Shown: positions 19,436-31,279 of the stretch, in pieces
How positions within the stretch are numbered: the stretch's first letter is position 1
How the letters are laid out: each line of letters begins with the position of its first letter
The notes under the pieces: model-generated
Databases searched by the model: none
Told to the model about the DNA's origin: nothing
The model's input: only the letters and a program-made list of their open reading frames with translations
Program-made: the position numbers and the translations under genes
From: Furcasterigmium furcatum
Taxonomy: Eukaryota > Ascomycota > Sordariomycetes > Glomerellales > Plectosphaerellaceae
DNA length: 64,000 nucleotides
Reading direction: 5' to 3'
Assembly (NCBI GenBank): GCA_001599815.1
Contig: BCIA01000005.1
Location: forward strand, 2,397,088-2,461,087

Positions 19436-22400
19436 TGCGATGTGGTTTCGAGGGTTCCTTCTTGGAGGTTCTGACACTTTGGAGCTGCGAAGCCGCGGGG
19501 TTATAGTATAGCGAGCGCGGGGTCAAATGAGCCGAGATCCGCGCCCTCATATAACCTCTCAAGAAAGCGGAGTACTAAGTTCGTCACACTCGGTAGGTAG
19601 GCGATGACATCAACCGTAGAGAGTGAGCGACCGAGCAGAAGAACACGTTCACGATGTCATTTCTCCCATTGCGCGGTTTACCGTCCCCTAAAGTGCCATA
19701 TAGAATTGGAGCGGAAGCATTATGCCCATCGTATCGGAACTCGGGACTCCATCTATCGGCGGCTGGCGGCCCTGCGGTCCGAGCCTTTTATCCCCTCGAG
19801 CCGCAGATAACTTGCCGTGGAAAATCGTCGGAGGATTGCCATCTCCGACAAGTCAAGATTTTGCCATCATTTGGGCGATACTTGCTGCGTATACGTGGGA
19901 TGATACTTGTATCTGCCTCCCGACCAGGTCGGGCGATTGCCAGAAAGCCCCTCAACAAAGGCGGTAGGCTTGGTCGGCACCGGGGCGGCAGCGAATAATA
20001 ATAAGTATAGGGGGCTCAGGCCGGGCTGCCAGGGTTCGGACAAAGAGATGACGAGCAAACCTCGGGTTGGCCCGCAAAGATGCGACTGGTGTGTCAAGCC
20101 AATGACCTGGTAAGCCGCCTGAGGCCTCACCGAATCACTCCCCGAGGCCTTCACGTGGCATGCTGCAGCTGCGAGTATCCCCGAGCCGTCCTGGCCTGAA
20201 CGGACACCAAGTTTCCACCTGGCAAAGACACTGGCAAACTGGGATCAAACAATGGCCGCATGTGGATGGGCGAGGCATCCCATTGACCCTGACCCAAACC
20301 CTCGGGACTCAGTTCAGTGGCTCATCGAAATGCTGTGACGAGGCATCCGGTAAGCCCCAGGCTGCGCGCGCGTTGGCTCCACTCGTCACACTGCCAAGGG
20401 GCGACAGAAGCGAGGGATCAATGAAAAAGGAAGCGTTTCGGGTCGTGCGGTGTCCGAGGCAAGTTGCGACTGGTTGTTCCTAGAGTGCTGGTCCCAGTGA
20501 CCCGGCGTCCATCACAGCGCTGACGGTTGGCAATGGCGGGTTTTAAGCGAAGGCGACATGTCCGCGTCGTTCGCTCGACTGAAGCCGTCCTGTGAATGAT
20601 TGTAATCGGAAACGAGCTGACCGTGGCTCCTATACCAAGAAGAACGGTTGTTTTAGTGCGGCCTCGCGGCGTCCTTCACTAGAGCCAGTCATTCTAGGGA
20701 CGGGCCGGCCGGCGACAGCGACTAGTGACAGCCTCGTCGAGGCGACGAGCCCGCAATGCCTGAAAAAGAATCGAGGCATCCTCAGATGTCGCTCGAGCCA
20801 ACTTCGCACCGGACTGCATGCTTGTGTTCAAGCGTTGATCAGCAGCCATGTGTGACATACCCATAGCCATGCACAAGCGGGGCTGGCAGCCAAGTTCCAA
20901 CCAAGCAACCAAGCAATCTTCGGGCCCCTCTCCTCTGAGATGACCGCGAGATTAGCTGCTTCTCTCCGCATTGGCACAGTGAAAAAGGATGAAATCACAG
21001 TGATGGCATCGTGGTCGGCTTATTTACTGGGCGGCAAGATTAACTGTTGAGAAGAGCAGCAGTGACCGCTTTGTGGTCAATGTTTGGCGGCCTGGCCAAA
21101 CCAACCAGAAGCAGGCGGCTGCGATTCCAGCGGAGTGGATGGGCATGAGCATCGAGCATTAGCGTGGACAAACCCGGAGATTTCGTGAGCCCACTGCAAG
21201 CTTCCCAATGAGGAAATCCTGGTCGGCCAGCAGGCTAGGAAAGGGAGCCGGGAGCTCGAGATCTGATCGTCCCATGTCTTGGACCTGCTTCCACAGATGT
21301 CGGCAAAGAGCCCGCAGGAACGCGTTGAAGCAGTTAGCGGATGGCATTTATGATTTGAGCCATGGTGGCCCAGCAGCAGGAGCCAGGAAATCCTAATTAG
21401 CGCATGTGTGATGAAGGAAAGAGTGTGCAATGTGACATGGCGTCGTAAAACCTGGCAAACCTGGCGGCACAATAAGCCCGAGACGGTAGCTTGCCCGACG
21501 AAAGAGGGTCGATTTGGTTCCAAGATTCCGGGAAGCCACGCAGTTGGGGGTGGGAAGCCGGCCTGATCCGTGGGGTGACGAATCGAGGCAGTCCGGCGGT
21601 CCCAAAGGTTCGGACAGGAGGGAGGGTCGTGGTGATCAGTTGGTTCGAGGTCACGCAGCAGTTCTCCAGCGCCCCCGTTCTGCCTCGGCTTCCATACTGG
21701 CGCCTTGGAGAGTCTGAATCGTATGACGATACATACACACATAAGAGCTTCGCCTCCTGAGCCGGGAGCGAGGGCTCGGACGAAGTTGCTGTGACAAAGG
21801 TCAGACAGCCCCTCGCGCGCCTATGGCCACGGGCTCAAGTGAGGCGGATCCTGCCGCATAGTGCGGGCTTCTCAGTATGACTTACAGTACATATGAGAGG
21901 TGATAAGTGATATTTTGGGTAGCATGCCGCTGTAAAAGAGGGCCCTCCTTCCCCTGGAGTCCGGTCCGGGTGCGTGGGACTCATTATTTGCCGGGTGGAC
22001 TGCGGTGGCCGGCCCTATCTTGACAGGTGTGTGTTGGTGGAGGACGATGACGATGACTGGGCGTCTGCCCAAGCAGGGAAGTCCGCCACAGGCCAGGAAG
22101 TTCGGCGAACCATGGGCGTGTGCAGGCAGGTTCATCACTCGCCCACATCGGTGGCCGGCGGGCATGGCTCAGATACATACGACGTATTTCGAGCAGGAGG
22201 CTAGTGCTGTGCGTTGCGCCGCTCTGCGTCACAGGGAGCAGGGATCCAGCTTCCGTGTTCCGCGGGAGGGGTGCAGAGCCACCAGGCCTGCCCTGGTGGT
22301 TGTCGAGTCAAGGAGGAAAGAAAGGAAGAAAGGAAAGAAACGAGTTTGCTGCGGCGAAGCGAACGTGCCAAACCTAATGCAGCCAAGGAAGCAGGGCATA

Positions 22401-25400
22401 TGGGATGGATGGTGGAAGGAAGCGAGGCCATCGTTGGGCCTGAGCAGGGACAGGGGATCATCGCAACCCGGAGTCCGTGGGTGCCCAATTCGACGTGGAC
22501 TGCTTTGGTCGATTCTCTGCTTGCGTGCGGTACTTGTAGGTACCGTAAGTACTCCTACCGATGCCCTGGGGAGACAGGGCTCCTTTGCCGATATCGCGTA
22601 GATTTTTAGGTCGTCCTGAGCAACTGGTCGAGAGCCGTGCGACGGTGCCGGTGTTGGTGATGGGATGAATCGTGGGGGGAGTGTGTGCACGTCAGAAGTT
22701 GTGACGAGGAGGAGCCCAGGCGATGTGTGGTGTGACGGAAGACGGGAATAGCGCATCCGGGACGCCGTTCCTCTTGTGCCTGTTGCTCGCTGCTGGTTTT
22801 GACTCTTGGACAGGGTCCGGGAAGGCACTAGCTAGTATTCTGGTGATTGCCACTGCCTTCGTGCATCACGCCTTCCTCTAAACAGTGCTGACAGATGTCT
22901 ACGCCTATCACCAAAAGGTTTTGGATCAAAATAATCTACCTTGGCGGATCCAGGGCGGGAAGGCACCGCTGGCAGAACTGAACTAGGAGCCGACTTGGTC
23001 CTTTCTGGGTGGAGTTTGTTTCCTGCAGGTAGGTGCAGTGCGGGCAGGTGCGTGGAGTGGAGGTGGCCATCCACCAAGAGTCGGTAAGGACCCGTCGTTC
23101 CTGGCGCTACCCGCGCTCCAACCTTCTTCATCTTCCAGTCCATCCGTCTCTCATTCATTCGGTGCCATGCACAACCGCCCGCTACTGGCATTGGATCCTT
23201 GCATTGATCGGCATCATCATCCATCATGAACGTCACGGCCAAAGCACAATGCAATCTCTGGGGTCCCCATCCCATACGACACTCGATCGACCCCAGGAGA
23301 CGGTCGGAGAGGCAGCATCATCGTCAGTCAACGACCCAGTTCAATTCGAAGAACCCCCCGACGTGACGTGACCTCTGACCGGATGCTCAATCCGACGGGC
23401 CCCTGTGCAAGCTTCACTTTACCGCCTTCACTGACCAGGAACCAGCCCTACCAGCAGCCGTTCACGACCCCATGACGCCATGCGCAGCACCGTGGACACC
23501 GTTGGTGTTCATCGAGGACCAGAGCATTGACTGTTCCCTGATCCTGTCGGCCTGCCTGCCTGCGTCAGAATAGACCTCAGGGACTTCCAGGGGCTCCAGG
23601 TAACATGCCTGCAGCCTGGTCCCGAGGTGTCGCACATCCTTCACGTCACCGACGCTGCTCGGTCACAACCGCTGCAAGATGCGCGTGGCCTACTAATGAC
23701 GGGACGAGCCACCCCAGGGTCCCGTCCTCGAAACCTGGGTTGGGGGCGCGCGCAGCTCGGCTGTTCCTTCGCCTTCCACGCGCCGACACCTTACGACTAT
23801 TGGATCATAGTAATTACCCAGGCACCAACCAGTACATACTACATACCAATCATTCCTGTACAACAGTACCGTGCAGGCTTGCAAATGCTGGGGAAGTTGT
23901 TTGAGGGGCTTTCCACGCACATGTTCATCAGCAACTGGGATGGCCCCTGAAGACGCACCATACGAGGACGGGATGTTCCTCAGAGACCAAAGGCAAATCG
24001 GCACAAATGGCGATCGTCAGGTCTATCGCTTCTTGACGCCGTCTGCCGCTCTGCTGATCCCCGATGACCGGCCTGCAAGCCTCATATGACGCTAGGCTGC
24101 TGGGCATTCCATCACCACGGCCCTGGCCCGGCCTGAAGCACCATCCTTCTGTACATATGGACACATAATACTTTGGCTTGGACATGTCATCGGCCGGACG
24201 CAGCTTCGGGGGCCAACGCAAACTACGGTCGAACCAGGCAGCCTCAGACGCTCGCTGCTTGTTCCGCGCCTTACTTTGGGGCGGGAGCGACGCGCGCTCC
24301 AAGTAGGTATCGTGGCGCTTCTGCGAACCATCCGCTGGCCGCCGGCGCCGGCCAACGGGGAAGAGGGTGGGCGACTTGACGACCCTCCATCTCTGGCTGC
24401 AGTGACGACCTGCATTGGGCATTACCCTGCACACTCTGCTCGTCAACAAGGTCCCGATGCGTTGGGCCGCTCTCCCATCTCTGAATCCAGCACACTTCAT
24501 CTGCAACGCGCACTCTTAGGTGCCCGGGGTTGTCCACCCCTGTTCCCTGCCTTGCCCAAGCACCCCGGCCGGGCCCATGTTCACACACACCACGAGGTCC
24601 CGAGTGGATGGACGTTTTCTGCACCCTTGTCACCCCCGTGCCTCCACCATCCCATCCCCATCTGGGCCATCGTCCCCTGCCTCTCTTGAGACTTGTTGCT
24701 TCCCCGGTAGAACCTACCAGGATTAGCCAGCAACGCTGCGTGGAAACACTGTGCGCCATGGCAAATGAGAAGAGACTGGCCCAAACACCGCCCCCGCCAT
24801 GATGGACGGCCTGTCACGGGGGATCTCTTCGCTTGGTCGACCCTGTCCGCTGTTCATCGGAGGGTCATGGAGGGGGAGTCTTCAGAGACAGGCCCAGTGA
24901 CAATTTCTTCCTCCCAAGAAGCCGGCCTGATAGTCCGGGGCTCTCTTCTTCTTCTCTCCCTCCAGCCGTCTCGTCCAACGCCCGCCAACTTCTTGTCATC
25001 CTTCTTCCCAAGAACCATCCAGGGCAGAGTCGACACCAACAGCCCAACGATCACCTCGGAGATCTTCTGGGCCATCTTCGTGAGGCGAACCCGCCTCACC
25101 TGACCGCTACTGGCTGATCCAGCTACTGCGAGCCTAGTGCTCCAGACCCCGTTTCCCTCCCGGCCATTCAAGAGGCGCATCACGCCCACCAAGATATGAG
25201 TGGTGGCCCGTCGACGTGCGTCCATCTGACTGGTTGTTGTGCCCTCTTCATCACCGCAGCTTCATATGCGCCTGCTGGCCAGCGTTGTTGTCTCTGATCA
25301 ACGACTCGCGTGTCCTGACAGGCTCATCCTCAACTTCGACACCACAAAACCGGGGACTTCGCCCACCGCCACTCGGCCGACACTCTGGTTTCTGGTATAT

Positions 25401-25755
25401 CCCGGTATTTTCCTGTTACAACATACTTGTTCAGCCCATCTCGCCGGCCTCTCCCTTTCTCTCTCTCTATCTCGTATTATTTGAAATCCTTGCTGCCTGC
25501 TCTCCACCAGGGCCAGGTGCCTGAGCAGAGGTTACGACTGTACAAGGGAACGGTACTAGGCGCACCACCACGAGGACTGTTTGGCATCGACCAGCCAGTC
25601 CAGCCATCGAAACCCGTCAAGCTGGCTGTCACAGTTTCCACACTTGTCCGATCCTCGGGGCAGCCTCATCACGACCCCGAGGGCCGGAACAGGACAGAGC
25701 CCAGAGCTTACACCGACGTTGCGACTGACAGAGAGTCTTACGACGGCAGAGCTAC

Positions 25756-25798
<43 letters not shown>

Positions 25799-25894
25799 CC
25801 TGCCGACTCTGCGCGCCTGGCTCCGTTTGCTCCCGTGCTTGGAGATCGATGTGCCAGTGCTCCCGGCTCGGGGGGAGTATGTGAACAGGCGTCG
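19436..25894. other. Large gene-free region upstream of the bZIP gene
   Basis: About 6.5 kb lie between the SMP-30-like start (minus) and the first in-frame ATG of the bZIP gene (plus). I examined the open frames on both strands; none is long, ATG-initiated and domain-bearing. Local features are a 6-bp-stem inverted repeat CGGTAC..GTACCG at 22528-22545, a GGCCTGCCTGCCTGCG run near 23549, and CT-rich tracts at 25440-25480 typical of a fungal leader. The last ~470 bp (25427-25894) are continuously open in the bZIP frame. The region may hold long regulatory sequence, a spliced 5' UTR or unrecognised noncoding RNA. Confidence 0.5.
25757..25795 (+). repeat. (CAG)13 trinucleotide repeat
   Basis: Thirteen uninterrupted CAG units, in the same frame as the downstream bZIP ORF (would read poly-Gln) but 100 bp before its first ATG. 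It is either a 5' UTR triplet repeat or part of an N-terminal exon whose start I cannot place. Confidence 0.95.
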
Positions 25895-27592
25895 ATGTCG
25901 CAGGGCGGACAAACACACGACTCCCGAGAACCTGCTCCCTCTCTTTCCCCTCGAACATCCTTACCGGGCCCTGCCGAAAGAAATCCAGTGTTCCAGGATC
26001 GGAGTAGCCAGGCCCAATCGACGACGACTGACGACATACCCCGCCCTAACTCGTCTCGATCGCTCGGCATCCATGGCCTCATCAACCCTTCGAATCCCCC
26101 ATCAACCGAGAGGCGTCCCCTTGACATCCATGCCTCTCCGCATGCCGGCGCAGTGGGCTACCAAAGTACCCCGGCAGGAACTCCTCGCCCTTACGTCTTC
26201 ACCGGCCATCCGGGCGGGCCTCAACCGCCCGTGCAATCGGCGACAACGCCTCTGGCTCAAACACCTACTGAGAGGGGCTCTCCGTCCGCTGGGTTTCCCT
26301 TTCCCGCCCTCAACAACCCCCGGCACACCGCAAGTCCTCTTCCGGCCCCAAACCCAGATCTGAGCCGAGGCGCCCGCGAAAGATACGGGGGGCCATCGAT
26401 CACTCCCCTCCCATCCCCAGGTCCTGTCTCTGAGGATGCCTTGAGAGCAGATCAACGAGGTCTCGAGGCACCCCTCCCCGAGCATGGCGTCCAAGGCCAC
26501 CACCCTCTCGCTTTCCCCGGACCTCGATTTGCAGACCGGCCGCCTGGAGGTTTGCCAAATATCCCCCGAGCTGCGTCGCAGCCTGTTATACCTTATCCAC
26601 GATATGGTAATCACATGCAGCAAGCTGGCCCCGCTGGCTCCCACCCTTCGCATTGGTCGCACCACACTCCAAATCAAGTCCGCGCTCAGACTCCTGGGTC
26701 TACACCAGTCTCGCCATCAGCCAGTATCGCGAAGCCTTCTGAAGAGAACCTCGGAACACCCCTTTACCGCAGTCTCCTATCTGCTGCCGCAAGTGGCACC
26801 TTCGAAGGCCAAACCATGCTTAGAATGGCATCCGGGATGGGCGGTGAGCCTCTCGAAGTCATTCTTGACACGAATAATGCCTCTCGACAAATGGACGAGA
26901 AGCGGCAGCGGAATGCCTTTGCATCGAGCCGACATCGACGAAGGAAGAAGGAAGAGGTCCAGTTCCTCGAGGGAGAGCTCCGAGACGTCAAGATCCGTCT
27001 GCAAATGGTAGAACAAGAGCGGGACTTCTACCGAGCCGACAGGGCCCGGCTTCGAGAACTGATCTTGCGGACACCATTAGCAGACCAGGCCGCTGGCCCG
27101 CCGAGTCCCACCGGGAGCCCGACAGTTGCTCTGGAGAGTAGCTCATCGGAAACCGGCGCCTTGCCGCCAAAAGGTCTTCGCCGTGAATCCACAGAACCAC
27201 TACTGGAGAGACCCGCCCGACGCCGTCGAACTAAGGGCCCTGCAGAACAGACAATTCCGACATATGCGCCTCACACCTCCCCGGCAGTTACGCTTCCACC
27301 ACTATCTGGTGCGGCATATAGCAGCACGGTTGAACAGTCCCCTTCGATGCCACCGGGTGCGCGCCTCCCGTCTCTTCGAGCTGTCGAGGGCCAGTTGGGA
27401 ACCATCAGGCAAGAGCCTGTCTCTGTCCAACCAGGCGGCGTTCCGACATACCCATCATATTCTCGCGTTCCCCACGAGACTGGCTGGGTACATCAGATGA
27501 ATGACCAGCCAGGGGCTTACCCCCAATCAAGCCAGAGCAATACTCACCCCAGAGCACATCATGAACAGCCCAAGCGCGGCGGTTCAAGATAA
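25895..27592 (+). CDS. bZIP transcription factor
   Basis: A 565-residue single-exon model from the first in-frame ATG. The N-terminal ~320 residues are Pro/Ser/Gln-rich and disordered, with a short motif SRSLGIHGLINPSNPP resembling the LNP motifs of filamentous-fungal regulators. A bZIP lies at about residues 335-390: the basic region KRQRNAFASSRHRRRKKEE has the N-x7-R spacing, then a Leu at the R-x9-L position and heptads L, V, V, Y, L (FLEGEL, DVKIRLQMVEQERDFYR). The C-terminal ~180 residues are again Pro/Ser-rich with a basic patch (ERPARRRRTKG) that could be nuclear-localising. The frame stays open for 156 codons upstream, including a (CAG)13 stretch, so the true N-terminus may be longer through an upstream exon. 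DNA target is unknown. Confidence 0.8.
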   Translation: MSQGGQTHDSREPAPSLSPRTSLPGPAERNPVFQDRSSQAQSTTTDDIPRPNSSRSLGIHGLINPSNPPSTERRPLDIHASPHAGAVGYQSTPAGTPRPYVFTGHPGGPQPPVQSATTPLAQTPTERGSPSAGFPFPALNNPRHTASPLPAPNPDLSRGARERYGGPSITPLPSPGPVSEDALRADQRGLEAPLPEHGVQGHHPLAFPGPRFADRPPGGLPNIPRAASQPVIPYPRYGNHMQQAGPAGSHPSHWSHHTPNQVRAQTPGSTPVSPSASIAKPSEENLGTPLYRSLLSAAASGTFEGQTMLRMASGMGGEPLEVILDTNNASRQMDEKRQRNAFASSRHRRRKKEEVQFLEGELRDVKIRLQMVEQERDFYRADRARLRELILRTPLADQAAGPPSPTGSPTVALESSSSETGALPPKGLRRESTEPLLERPARRRRTKGPAEQTIPTYAPHTSPAVTLPPLSGAAYSSTVEQSPSMPPGARLPSLRAVEGQLGTIRQEPVSVQPGGVPTYPSYSRVPHETGWVHQMNDQPGAYPQSSQSNTHPRAHHEQPKRGGSR

Positions 27593-28978
27593 CGAAACAG
27601 AACCATACGTTCATTTCCAACACCACACCATACCACACTTACATAATATACCGTTTCAATCGATTTCGAGCCATCAGTTGGGCAGGTTACAAGAGGAACT
27701 ATCGGGCAACCGATCATCGGCTGGAATTGGTGGCGAGGCGTTGTTTTGGCGAAACCGGAGAGGTCATTTCAAAGCTTCTGCGAAATACGCAGAAGGTGCG
27801 AGGCCTCGTTTGATTTCTCTCAGGGAGTGCGGATGGCACTCTTCAGCCGGGATGGGACGAGGACTGCGCCACAGGAGCGTGCAGTCGTCAGAAACAGCTT
27901 TATCCCGTCTTCCCCGGTGATTGGGACGGGTCACACATTCGCTCACCCTGTCTTTTCTTTTTCCTTGCCGTATGATACCTGGAGCGTTTTTCTATCTAGA
28001 TACCAGATTGTTTCATCTAAGCTGACCTTGTCTTTGGGAGATATTGCATTTGCTTTTGGAATTTCTTTTCTGCAAACTACGGTGCTGGGAGCTGGCGGAA
28101 ACCACAATTGGATATCATCATTATGCTCTCGCTAGGTAGACAGCACTAGTCGTAGACATAGAGAAGGCTCATGCCAATAACATCGCATATTGTTGCATCA
28201 GCACGCACGCACGCACGTCGGCCAATGCGGGCGGCGCGGAATCTCGCATTGGGCGACAGGCATGCCAGCTCATCATTCAGCGGGTGCATCATGCGAGACA
28301 CCCATCCACGCGGGATGCCTCGGTTTGGGGGGGTGTCTGTGGGGAGCCGTCGAGTGAGATGCTGCCACACATGCGGGTCATCCCCCCTGACGCAGAGGCA
28401 GCATGGCGCGGCGGCCGGTGGCCAGTCGATCGAGAGGTTTGGCCGCCTTGCGTCGCAGTTAGGCGTGGTCAGGTGGGGAGATTTATTTTGGGATTGGGGG
28501 ATTCGTACATTTCTAGGGCCGAGCTAACGTCAGGCTTGTTTGCTGCTGATTAAGGCGTATGTCATGGTTCGGAGGGTGTCTGGCTGGCGCACCGATCGGC
28601 GTGATGTTGTTTTTGCAATCCGTGACCCTGTTTCGCCCGTGCAATCACCGTTGTGTGTGGTCGAGGATGAAGGTCGTCATGTCCAACGGCGGATTTGTGA
28701 GTGCGGTCGGAGGGACAGCGGGAAATGTGGAGCCGGCATGATCGGTGGGGGGCGGCCGGGCCCGAGGCTCGGGCCGGTGGGAGGCCGTGCATTACCGACG
28801 AACGTGCAGCAGGCCGGCGATCAGAGGCCCAGTGGCTTGACGGATTCGGCAGCGAGGCTCCATATGGAGTAGAAATGAAATTCAAGGAGCACACAATGCG
28901 GCATTGGGGTGCAGTGGAACTTCAGATTTATCAGTACCGATGTACTGTGACAGTTGTCGCCTCTCAGCACAGGGTGAT
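27593..28978. other. Convergent intergenic
   Basis: 1.39 kb between the 3' ends of the bZIP gene and the aldehyde dehydrogenase gene. AT-richer at 27960-28140, probably 3' UTR. No gene is supported; the frames at 28540-28870 are GC-driven and overlap on both strands. Confidence 0.5.
28201..28216. repeat. (GCAC)4 microsatellite
   Basis: Four perfect GCAC units in the bZIP/ALDH intergenic region. Confidence 0.9.
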
Positions 28979-30653
28979 CTATCTCCCCGACAGATTGACA
29001 TGCACCGCCTTGACAGACGTGTACGCCTCCAGCCCCGCCTCGCCCAGCTCCCTCCCGATACCGCTCTGCTTCACGCCGCCGAACGGCACGCGGTAGTCCG
29101 AGTCGTTGCTGCTGTTGATCCAGACCATGCCGGCCTCGATGCGCCTCGCGACACGGTGGGCGCGTGCCAGGCTGCGCGTGAAGACTGCAGCGCCAAGGCC
29201 GTAGGCTGAGTTGTTCGCGAGGGCTAGGGCCTCCTCCTCCGTGGAGAAGCGGGCGATTGCGACGCAGGGGCCGAAGACCTCTTCTTGGAAGATGCGCATG
29301 TCGGGTGTCACGTCGGTGAGGATCGTGGGGGCGATGAAGTGCCCTTTTCCCTGTGTGGCGGGGGGTGCCGCGGGGGTGCCGCCGTGGTGTAGCGTTGCGC
29401 CTTGTTCTTGCGCGGTCTGGATGTGGGAGAGGATGCTGTCGAGCTGGGTGCGGGTGATCTGGGGGCCCTGGTAGGTTATTGGATCCCAGGGGGAGCCGAG
29501 GACGGAGATTTCACGGACGGCGGAAGTGAACTTTTCAACGAAGGCGTCGTGGATAGACTCATGAACGAGGAGGCGGGAGGTGGCGGTGCAGATCTGGCCT
29601 TGGTTGGACATGATGCCCTCGTGGGACCAGTGGACGGCCTGATCAAGGTCGGCGTCGTCGAAGATGAGGAGGGGGGACTTTCCGCCGGTTTCGAGGGTGA
29701 TGTTCTTCAGGGTACCGGCGGCGAGGCGCATTATCTCTTTGCCGGTTGCGGTGGACCCGGTGAAGGCGATCTTATCGACGGCGGGGTGGCGGGCGAGGGC
29801 GGCACCGGTTTCGCGGCCATGGCCGTTGAGAACGTTGACTACGCCGGCGGGGAAGCCCACCTCGCGGAGGAGGGTGGCAAGATAGAGCATACTAAGGGGT
29901 GTTTGCTCAGCAGGCTTGAGAATAAGTGTGTTTCCAGCGGCGAGGGCGGGGCCGATTTTCCAGGCGGCCATAAGGAGGGGATAGTTCCAGGGGATGATCT
30001 GGGCGCAGACGCCGATAGGTTCGCGGAGGGTGTATGCCAGCTTTTCTGGGCCGCATTGGATAGTCTGGCCGTGGAGCTTATCGGCCCATCCGGCGTAGTA
30101 ACGTATTGTTGCAGCGACGTCGGGAATATCGATGTCCCGACTGACTGTGTAAGGCTTTCCATTATCTAGAGTTTCGATAGTCGAGAGACAGTGTGTGTTG
30201 GCCTCGATCAGATCTGCCAGCCTGTACATCATGCGGCTACGGAGGGTTGCGTCGAAAGTCCATTCGCCATTGAAGGCGGCGCGAGCGGCGACCACGGCCT
30301 TGTCAACATCTGTTTCTGTTGCGGCGTGGACAGCGCAGATGTCTTCCTCGGTGCTGGGGGATGTTAGCCAACCCGAACCACCTTCTGAAGGGGTATGCTC
30401 ACAATGGATCAAATGTGGTTATCTTCTGGCTATTGCTGCTCTCAACAAACTCATTGTTGATGAAGAGACCCGTGGGCTGTGTCCACCTGTGGCCGTTGGG
30501 AGCCCTGAGATCAACTTGGGTGAAGAGGGCTCGGCTGTTGCTGAGGTTTCTCCGCAAGATGGCCGTCGGGAACAGCTTTGACCTACATCGCATCCGTACG
30601 TATCGGCTCGCCGTTTGACAGATGGGCGCCGAGAGTGAGAATGGTAGAGACAT
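28979..30653 (-). CDS. NAD(P)-dependent aldehyde dehydrogenase, probably mitochondrial
   Basis: Oxidises an aldehyde to the acid. Exons 30653-30403 and 30353-28979, 49-nt intron 30354-30402 (GTGAGC..CAG, branch GCTAAC), 541 residues. The first ~45 residues are Arg/Ser-rich without acidic residues (RYVRMRCRSKLFPTAILRRN), a plausible mitochondrial presequence. The ALDH fold follows: FINNEFVES, the oxyanion Asn in IIPWNYPLLMAAW (N207), nucleotide-binding FTGSTATGKEIM, general base ETGGKSP (E305), nucleophile NQGQICTATSR (C339), QEEVFGPCVAI, and the C-terminal VPFGGVKQSGIGRELGEAGL. The order and residues are those of the class 1/2 ALDH group. It is in tandem with SEC12, 626 bp downstream of it. 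Substrate (acetaldehyde or other) cannot be read from sequence. Confidence 0.93.
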
Positions 30654-31279
30654 GGCCGACCAAGAGGACGGGCGGTCCGAACCCGACGGAACGCTTCAGC
30701 CGACGTCGTCCCGCACGGCACTGCGTGTACAGTGAATTCAGCCACAATTTACTTGATAATATCCGTCATTCGGATCCTAGAAGCTGGATTCAGGACGAAA
30801 AGCGCACACAGCTGCGCCCGAGACGTCAGCGGATGGCTGTCCCGCGTGGCGATGAGGAGGGGCCGGAGGGACAGGCCTTAGAAGGCGCTGGACGAATAAA
30901 AATAGGCGCTGCCTAACTTATGGAGGACCCGCGATGGGTGTTGCCGGGGAATGGGGGCCAAGCTGTTTTGAATGGATGGTGCTTCTCGCATTCGTTGACT
31001 GTTTGGCGTAGCTGAGTTGAGTCGAGTCGAGTCGAAGTTGGGGGTGGGGAGAGGTCAAAGGCTTACATAATCACTTTTCTTGAAAAGGGGCAGCGCTCGC
31101 TCTGATGCCTCGAGACCAAAGTAGTATTTCGTCATGGCAGGGTGTACATGTATTATTGCAAATGTTTTGGGTCATCTTATCCATATAACCAAGGCCTATA
31201 CGCCAAAATTTTCATTTCCCCGCCCAGCTACGACGCATATATATACTCGTGACTTCGGCCGTTAGACAGCCGAGGGTAC
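30654..31279. other. Intergenic, ALDH upstream region
   Basis: 626 bp that must contain the ALDH promoter and the SEC12 3' UTR. Contains a GAGTC-type pentamer run at 31014-31035. No gene is visible. Confidence 0.5.
31014..31035. repeat. GAGT(T/C) pentamer run
   Basis: One GAGTT followed by three perfect GAGTC units plus GA; a short microsatellite upstream of the ALDH gene. Confidence 0.85.

Noticed and set aside
19435..19477. Longer SMP-30-like N-terminus (14 extra codons)
   Set aside because: The extension begins at GTG; fungal nuclear genes start at ATG, and MAPSQQW matches the family start.
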